A model generated the notes under the pieces. It did not search any database. It was given only the letters and a program-made list of their open reading frames with translations, and had not been told where the DNA came from. The position numbers and the translations under genes were made by a program. 64,000 nucleotides of DNA from Orientallactaga sibirica (lineage: Eukaryota > Chordata > Mammalia > Rodentia > Dipodidae): contig JAEOAD010002279.1 in assembly GCA_036365145.1 (NCBI GenBank), forward strand, positions 4,387,974 to 4,451,973, written 5' to 3'. Shown here one piece after another: positions 39,401 through 48,400 of this stretch (position 1 is its first letter; the number at the start of each line of letters is the position of its first letter).

Positions 39401-42400
39401 TTACAGGCATGTACCATCACACGCTTATTTTTTCAATAATTAAAATTGAGGAATTTTTCATCCTATCGTGTTTGTCCCTTTTTAAAAATACATCTTATTT
39501 AATTTGAGAGAAAGAGAAAGGCAGAGAGAGAGGGAAAAGAGAGAAAGAGAATGGTAACAAGTTACTTTAAAAAAAAACTCAACGAGGCCAGGTGTGGTGG
39601 CGCACGCCTTTAATCCCAGCACTCGGGAGGCAGAGGTAGGAGGATCGCCGAGAGTTCGAGGCCACCCTGAGACTACATAGTTAATTCCAGGTCAGCCTGG
39701 ACCAGAGTGAGACCCTACCTTGCAAAACCAAAAAAAAAAAAAAAAAAACTCAATGATCAATACCGAAGCCCAACTTTATTTAGCTCAGCCTTTTTGTACT
39801 TTTTCTCAGAGCAGGAGGATGCAAACAGAACAAATGGTAAATACAGGATTTCTCAGAAAAACTGCATCATAAAACAGTTAAATCTTTGCCTTTAGATCAA
39901 ATAACAGTTCCTCCTCAATTTCCATGTTCTCAGCAGGTAACTGATCTCTGCTCCATAAAACATCCTGCTTGTCATTAGCCCATTGTCAAACAAGTTAAGT
40001 CAAGATCAAATGGCTCTGACAGTTACCCCTTTTTTATTTTTTAACAAACCGTGCCCTTCTAGGCAATGGTGCAGAAAGACTGTGTCTATCTTAGGTTGTT
40101 CTCTACGATATTTAGGCCTTACCCGTCACTGGCACATGAATGTCATCATTCATGCCCTGTCTTTGGTTGACCTAACCCGAGAGCATCTTACCCGTCTTTG
40201 ACTACCAGCTTCTGCAGGGGAGAACATCCTCTTTATGGTAAGGTCTGGAGCCGGACATTATGTACCTCAGCTTTAACGTCCCAAAGCGAGCTGATGACAT
40301 GACTAATTATTGGTGGGAGTAAGCAGACACCACGTACGATACAGATACCCAAAGCTGCGATACTTCCTATCCAGGAAGTAAATGAAGACCATGACGGCCA
40401 TGAAGGTAGGGAAGCTCTTAATTGTTCCAAGATATCATTTGCTGTCTTAGCTGCATCAAAATTAACCTCCATGTTTTTTAGCATTAGAATTTCTTCATGC
40501 AATTGAATCAAATCTAGAGATATATTTGCATTATGCCATATTCCTTGTAAATGCATTTTTATCTTTTCCCAATGATACTGACTGTTCTTATATTTTTTGG
40601 ATGTAACACAGATCCATTGATAGTCTTCATGGCATTCTAAATGTCCTCTAAATTTCAGCCCTTGTATTTCTTCACCCAAATGTGTAACCACATCATAAAG
40701 CATCTGTTTTCTGTTCTAATTTACTATCTATGTCTTCTTGAGTTCCCAAAGTAACAGAGACATTTTTTGATAGTCCATTGACAAAATGTGCAGTCTGTAC
40801 CTCTTGTGCTAAAGCAACAGCAGCAGTAGTGGCAGTAGCCAGAAGCGTAATAAAAGCTAGAATTCCTGCAATAATTAATCCTACCATCCTTTTTGGTCTA
40901 CTTAATGCATGTTCCATTTCTGGAAGTGTTTGCAAGCCTCGATCAGCATACCGAGGTTTCATGATATTAACAGGAATCACAACAAATGAGGGTTGTTTAA
41001 GTATCATAACCTGGGTCCCTTTAGGAACCTTAGCAATACAATTAGTAAGTGTACAATTATGACAACTCACATTAAACATAACATTCTGCCCAGAAATATG
41101 GAAAGATCCTACCTACAGTACATGAGGTGGGGAGACACAGGCTGACACAGCACCTTTTAGCAAAGGTTTTGAGCTACCATTTTTAGATGAAGAGGCCTTT
41201 ACTTCGACCATTGCAGCAGCGAGCTTCCAAATGTAAGTCTGTCAATATCCACTGTCCAGCCACCAAAGTCCTGAAGACATTCCTGCCACCCACTCATTTG
41301 TCCACTCCAAACCAGAGCTTTGACCAGGATTTCCTGACCAGTTCATAAGATATCTGTTTGTATACTATTATATTACATGCCTTGATTTCTAATCATCCAG
41401 CAACTGAATTTTTGGCAAAACATATAGGTAATCCAGTCCCCTATCCAGAATAATTAAATCCTGATTTTTGATAGGCTTGCATTCCTCTAGCAGAAGGCAG
41501 ACCTAACTGATGAGTATCATTCACCATTGCAATAATTTCTGTATCTTCCCAAGTCACAGGATGTAAGATTGCTGGATCAGGTACATAAGCCCAGTATGGC
41601 TCACTGCGGATCATCAGGAGTTGAGTCCACATCATTGATAGCAGAGGCATCATTTTATGTTTAGTCCCCATGAACCGGACCAACCTCTCTGGCAGCCACC
41701 TGGCATTGTCAGCATCCTGAGGGAAAAAAAACATGCCCTCGTCCCCATATTAACACTGGGTCGGGACTATGCCATTGCCCATCAATGGGGTCCTTCCATT
41801 TAGCCTGACCATAGGTATCTAATATTCTGGGATGCCATAACCTATCTGCTGAAGAGTGACCAAATGCATCCACATTTCAAAAATTTGAAATTGAAAAGAG
41901 TACATGATTTAAAGCATTCTGTGGTGACCAATATAACTCCCCCTTTTTTATATTTTTTTTGTAATTGATTCTTATCAGTTGGGCACAAAAGGGCTGAAAA
42001 GATTGACTAGTGTAACCTGTACCGATATCTGGTTTTATAATCGATGGTACCTGCTACAGCAAAACGTTTAATGCAGTGTGCTGTAACATGCTTAGTAGCT
42101 TCTCCAGTCTGTGCTGTAGCCATCAAAAATCCTGAATAAGTATCAGTGGACACATGCAGATATCTTAATGTTCCAAATTCAGGAATATGAGTTACACTCA
42201 TCTGCCACAAATGATTTGGTTTCAATCCTCTGGAGCTTACCCCATATTGTGGGATTGAGTGCTATTCAGGACAGGGACTACACTGTCGCACAGTTTGTCT
42301 AGCAGCCTCTCTGGTGATTTGAAATTGTTTCCTTAAGCTTTGGCTGTTTTGATGATGCAAATTATGAGATCTTTGTGCTAATGCTAATTGAGATGATCGG

Positions 42401-45400
42401 TGATCTGTGTAACCTTATCTGCCATGTCATTACCCAGTGCTAAAGGACCTGGAAGTCCTGAATGAGCTCGTATATGACCTACAAAACAAGAGCGAGCATG
42501 CATGCAGCTTTGTATTTGACGAAACAATTCTTGAACTTGGGTCTTGGCAGTTTCAGTATAAGGCATGGTTTCAAGCACTTGTAGAGCTCTAGCAATATAA
42601 TGGCTGTCAGTATACAAATGAAAAGGAATAGAAGCTAAAACTTGAAATACAGTAGCTACAGCTCTAAGTTCTACTATTTGTGAGCTGATGCAGGAGGAGT
42701 CCAAAATGAATAAGATCACTCCTGAAACACAGAAGCTGCTTTACCATTAGAGGATCCATCAGTAAGTACTACTGAGGCACCTTCCATAGGTTCTTGCTTT
42801 ACAGTTCGTGGAAAAATAAAAGCGTGAGAATTTGCAAATTGTAATAATTTATCTTTAGGCTGATGATTATAATACCAGGATAATGTGCAAAAGCTCTAGC
42901 TCAGGAGTCCAGATTTTGAAATAGCCAGTCACCTTGCTGCTTTGTAAATGGAACCCCTAGGAGAGCTGGTTCCTTCCCAAAGTATTGTCTAGATTCTAAT
43001 CGAGCCATTTGAATTAAACAAGCTACAGCTTCATAATAAGGGGCTAATACTCTAGCAGGAGACACAGGCAAAGGTGGCCACAATAAAGGTCCTTTTTGCC
43101 ACCAGACTGAGGTTGGAGTATGGCTAGTAGCCAGAATCTATGCAGCCCATCCCTGAGAGGAATGTACATATTGGATTCATTGATTTTCGACTGCATGCTC
43201 CACTAAAGATAACCCTTCTCTGGCTTCTACAGTCAATTTTCTCCCTGATTTTGGGTCTGAATCACCTTTTTTTTTTTTTTTTTTGGTTTTGCAAGGTAGG
43301 GTCTCACTCTGGTCCAGGCTGACCTGGAATTAACTATGTAGTCTCAGGGTGGCCTCGAACTCTCGGCGATCCTCCTACCTCTGCCTCCCGAGTGCTGGGA
43401 TTAAAGGTGTGCACCACCACGCCCGGCAAATGTGTAGCCCAGGCTGGCCTCGAACTCCTGATCCTCCTGCCTCCGCCTCTTCAGCAATATCCTACCGGCG
43501 TGCGCCACCACAACCGGCTGAATCACCTTTTAAAAGATCAAAAAGAGGTTTTAACTCACCTGTAGCAATCTTCAAATGCGGTCTAAGCCAATTAATATCT
43601 CCCAATAGCTTTTGGAAATCATTCAAAGTTTGCAACCCATCTTTCCTAATTTGTACTTTTTGTGGGAGAATAGTTTTTGGATACAATTTATGGCCTAAAT
43701 AAGAATAAGGAGGCTCAGTTTGTACCTTTTCCGGGACTATAACTAAACCTTGTTCCTTCAGAGATGTTGTAAATGAGCATAAGCTGCTACTAGTAATCCC
43801 TCCTGTTTATGTGCCAAGAGGATCACATCCATATAATGAATTATATACACTTGAGAAAAGCCTGTCTGGTTTTCGCTACAGCCTGAGCTACACATTTTTG
43901 ACACAAGGTGGGGCTGTGAGCCATACCTTGAGGCAAAACTTTCCAATGATACCTTTTCATAGGTTCCTTAAAATTTACAGATGGTATACTAAAAGCAAAC
44001 CTCTTACAGTCCTGAGGAGCAAGAAGAATAGTATAAAAACAATCTTTTAAATCCAGTACAATTTTATATGTATCCTGAGGAATAGCAGAAGGAATAGGCA
44101 ATCCTGGTTGTAAGGTTCCCATCAATTCCATTGACTAATTTATCTTTGTAAGATCTTGCAATAATCTCCATTTTCCTGACTTCTTTTTTTATCACAAAAA
44201 TTGGAGAATTCCAAGGAGAATTTGAAGGAGTGATATGACCACTCTCGAGCTGTTCCTGTACTAACTGCTCTGTGGCCTGAATTTTTTCAGCAGTAAGAGG
44301 CTGCGGATCCACCAACACAGGGTCCTCACTTTTCCAAGTTATGGGATCTACACGGAGTACAGGCTGTTCAATGACCCCCTCTAAAAAATATCCCAAGCCT
44401 GTCCTTGGAAGCTTAGGTATTGGGGATATAGGTTCTATCTGTCCCTGACCATTTTTTCCCTAAGCCTTGACTTGGTAGAAGTCCCTAGTTTAACATCTGA
44501 TTAGTAAGTGCATCATTAGGGCTGTAAAGCTAAACTCTTATACAGCCCATGACATCTCTTCCCCATAAATTAACAGGCAAACCAGAAACAAAATAAGGTT
44601 TAAAACTTCCTTCATGTCCTTCGTCTCTCCACTTTAATTCATCACTACTTTGTTCAGGACTTTGAGTTTGCCCTGTTCCCTGAAACTGAGTCACAGAGAA
44701 CTGTTCAGGTCAATTAGGAGGCCACTGACCAGCAGTAAGCACAGAATCATCGGCCCCTGTATCTAGCAAACCTTGAAACTTCCTTCCATTAATATATAAA
44801 GTGAATTCTTGCCTTTGAGATCCAGTGGCCTGTATCCAATAAGCATCTGAAGAGCCAAAACCTGCATCACCTCTTTTGGCTTTTTTAATAGCATTCTTAG
44901 TTTGTGCTTGGGGGAGTAATATCAATTGTGCCAATCTTTGTCCTTTATTTAATTACTGATATTCCTCCAGGAGAATAAGTCATAATTTTGATCTCTCCCT
45001 CAAAATCTGCATCTATTACTTCAGGAGCTACTAAAATTCCTTTCATGGTCGAGCTACTTCTTCCTAATAATAATCCCACAGTCTCTCTTGGCAGAGGACC
45101 ATAAACTCCTGTAGGGAGGGCTTGCATGCCCATTTCTGGAGTCAATACTGCATAGGTGGAGGAACTGAGGTCCAATCCTGCGCTGCTTGGGGTTGCGCTG
45201 AAGAGGTCCTGAATGGATTTCCTTGTTGAGGAACAAAGCTCTGTAGTGCCGCATAACATTGTTTTGGGGCCTGTGGCTTGCCCCTCCCCCAGTTTCCCTG
45301 GGGGAGAGGATTTCCCATGGCATTCTGCCTTGATTTACATTTGTTTGCCTCTCTTGCATCTTGGACACAACCCTGGCTCCCTCGGAAGCAGCAGCCTTCT

Positions 45401-48400
45401 GTTTATTAGGACACTGCTTCATATGATGTCCCATTTGTCCACACCTAAAACAGCTTCCTGGAGGACCAGAAGCTCTTCCTTTAGGAAATTTTCACTGCTG
45501 AAAGAGCACTTCTTTAACTGACTTTGCTTGCAGTCCTGCTGCCAAGGCCTCACCCTGAGTATAGGAGGGTCCTATATCTGAACAAAGTCTAATATAATCA
45601 GCCAAATTTCCCTTCTTCCTAAATGGTCTCAAAGCTGCTTGACAAGCAGAATTAGCATTCTCATATGCCAATTGTTTTACAAGTATAAGTCCTGATTCTG
45701 AATCTCCCAGCAATCTACTTGCAGCATGTAATAATCTTATCTACAAAGGCCTGATATAATTCATCAGGCCCTTGTCTAATTTTTGACAAGTCTTCAGTCC
45801 TTCTCCTGGTACATGGTAGTTTATACCAAGCCCTCCTAGCAGCAGCATTAATTTGAACATAAACAACAAGATCAAAGTTTAATTGCTGCCCTGTTTCTTG
45901 ATACTGTCCTCCTGTGAGCATGTCAAAACTAATAGGTATCCCCTATTTATTTCTGCAGTGGCCTGACAGAGCTCTACATATTCTGTTTTCCAAAGCAAAC
46001 AATCTCCTCCTGATAAGCATGCTTTTGCTATTTGTTTCCAGTCTCCTGGAGGAAGCACCTCAAAAGACAATGACTCAGGCTGGAGAGATGGCTTAGGGGT
46101 TAAGGCGCCTACCACCTAACTCTTAAGAACACTGGTTCCAATCTCCAGGTCCCACGTTTAGCCAGATGCAAAGTGATGCAACAGCGCAATGCCACACTTG
46201 GCCACAAGGGGGCGCGCACATCTGCATTTCGTTCACAGCAGCTGAGACACTGCCCGCGCGCCCATCTCTGTCTTCCTCCCTCTCTCTCTCTCCCCCCTCT
46301 CACTCTCTTTCTTTCTCTGTCTCTCCAAAAAAATAAGATAAAAGTTTTTTAAAGTTTTTTTAAAAAAAGACGACTCTAACATAGCTTGCGTGAAAGGAGC
46401 AGTAGGGCCATACTGTGCACAAGCTGCTTTCAATTCTTTTAACTATTTAAAAGGAATAAGGAGTATGTCCTCTCACTCTATTCCCTTGACCATCATCTTG
46501 TTCAGTTACAGGACATAACTGAAAACCTGGCGTATTCTCTCCCCTCGGAGCTGCTTCAGAGATAGCAGCCTGTAAGGGTGACAAAGAGGGTTGCTCAAGG
46601 ACAAAGGATAAGGTTTGCCCCCAGGTCTTTGCGCTACTGCAATACAGGTGGCTTCTCCACTAATCGTGGAGGATCTAACTCTGCTAAGATAATGGGTGCT
46701 GGACTTCCCTGAATATGTCTTGCATAAAGTTGCTGTACTTGCAAAGACAGATTCCACCATGCCTTGGAACATTTCCCTTTTTTGTTCACCCTCAGGCTTC
46801 ATAAAAGCAAGAAGAGGTGGAAAGTCCTCCTTTTGATAGTTTGTAGCTTCCTCCTCTAATTCCTCTGTAGCTCTTGGATCCAAGGGCTCAGAAAAATCAT
46901 CTTTAAACATTGTTTAAGCCATGTTCCTGCTCTGCAGGCGGAGCAGAAGGTTTAATTTCACTTTCTTCCTCAGCACTGAAAAGCCGCGGTTCTGCTTTAT
47001 TGGCTGATTTTTCTGATTGAACTTTATCTCTTTCATGCCTAGGATCTAAACTATCTTTAATTAGAATCCATAAACTAAAAGTATCTGCTGGGACCTGGCT
47101 TGGTCCATGGGCATCATAATAATCTTTGGTCCCTACTCTTTGCCAGGTTTCTAAATCTGGGAACCAGGACATACCTTCTCCACAAAATATAAGAAGTTAT
47201 ACAGCTGCTGCTGTCTTACTTTTGCACCTCAAGCATGAAGCATTCTTAAGCCTATGTACAAAAAGCAGTCGACTATTACCTTGGCCCATTTTTCTACTGA
47301 GAAGTTACCACTCCCCTTCACTTTTCTTTGAGCTCAAACTTCCAGCAGTGGCCTTCACTTTATCCCCGGTCTTCAGGTCCCTGTTCAGGTGCCACTTGCG
47401 GAGACCGCCAGCAGATTCAGACAGTACCTGAGGGGGGAGTGAGGATTAAGAAGAAGAAAAAAAAAGGCAAGATGAACTCAGGAGGGCTGTCTCAGAGCAC
47501 GAGGATGCAAACATAATAAATGGTAAATACAGGATTTATCTGAAAAACTGCATCATAAAACAGTTAAATCTTTGCCTTTAGAATCAAAGGACAGTTCCTC
47601 CTAAATTTCCATATTCTCAGCAGGTAACTGTAAAACATCCTGCTTATCATTAGCCCATTGTCAAACAGAAATCAAGTCAGGATTAAATGGCTCCCAAAAC
47701 CCTGCCTAGGCCAGTGTGCCGCAACTGAGCTACTGTACCCAGTCCTCTATGTTTCAGCGGTTTGTGTTTTTTTATTAAGATAATTTATTTGACAGAGAGA
47801 CAGAGAAAGAGAGAATTGGGTGCTCCAGGGCTTCCAGATGCATGCGCCACCTTGTGCAACTGGCTTATGTGGGTCCTTGGGAATCGAACCTGGGTCCTTA
47901 GGCTTCACAGGCAAATGCCTTAACTGCTAAGCCATCTTCTCTACCCCCCTTTTTATGAGAGAATTGGCGCATAGGGCCTCCAGCTACTGTCTCAAACTCT
48001 AGACATGTGCACCACCTTGTGCACATGTGCGACTTTGCACATGTGTCACCTGGTGCGCCTGGCTTACATGGGATCTAGGGAGTCAAACATGGGTCCTAGG
48101 CTTTGCAAGCAAGCGCCTGAACCGCTAAGCCATCTCTCCAGCCCTCACATCCTTTTACTACTTGGCAGCAAAGTTCAGATCATTAAGGACTTGGTCATGT
48201 GAGCGTCCTCCAGCGTGAGAGCTCTTGCTGTGACTTACGTTAACTTCATGGCTTGGGCAGTCTCACTCACTGGCACATGATGGAAAGCTTCCTTTGGCCA
48301 TCCACAAGAAGTCCAGTTCCAGGAAACATTCTTTTCAGTGATGTGTTTAGGATTTTTAAAATTTTACCAATTTACTTATTTGCATGTTTATTTGCCTGTG

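Larger units (their letters stand above)
39749..47696 (-). mobile_element. Betaretrovirus-like (class II) endogenous provirus, defective
   Basis: Read on the minus strand: 5' LTR (47397-47696), primer binding site (47377-47394), gag, dUTPase-protease, pol, env, polypurine tract (40026-40042) and 3' LTR piece (39749-40021). A dUTPase domain ahead of the protease and a lysine-tRNA primer site point to a beta-like, class II element. Every main gene has frame breaks. Two SINEs interrupt it (gag and pol), reverse transcriptase and integrase catalytic residues are changed, and large parts of integrase and env surface are missing. It lies in TMEM59 intron 7 antisense to the gene, the orientation usually tolerated in introns. 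Confidence 0.92.

Noticed and set aside
39749..47696. An intact or mobile provirus
   Set aside because: Frame shifts in every gene, SINEs in gag and pol, altered catalytic residues, missing integrase and env parts, and an LTR lacking its polyadenylation segment.
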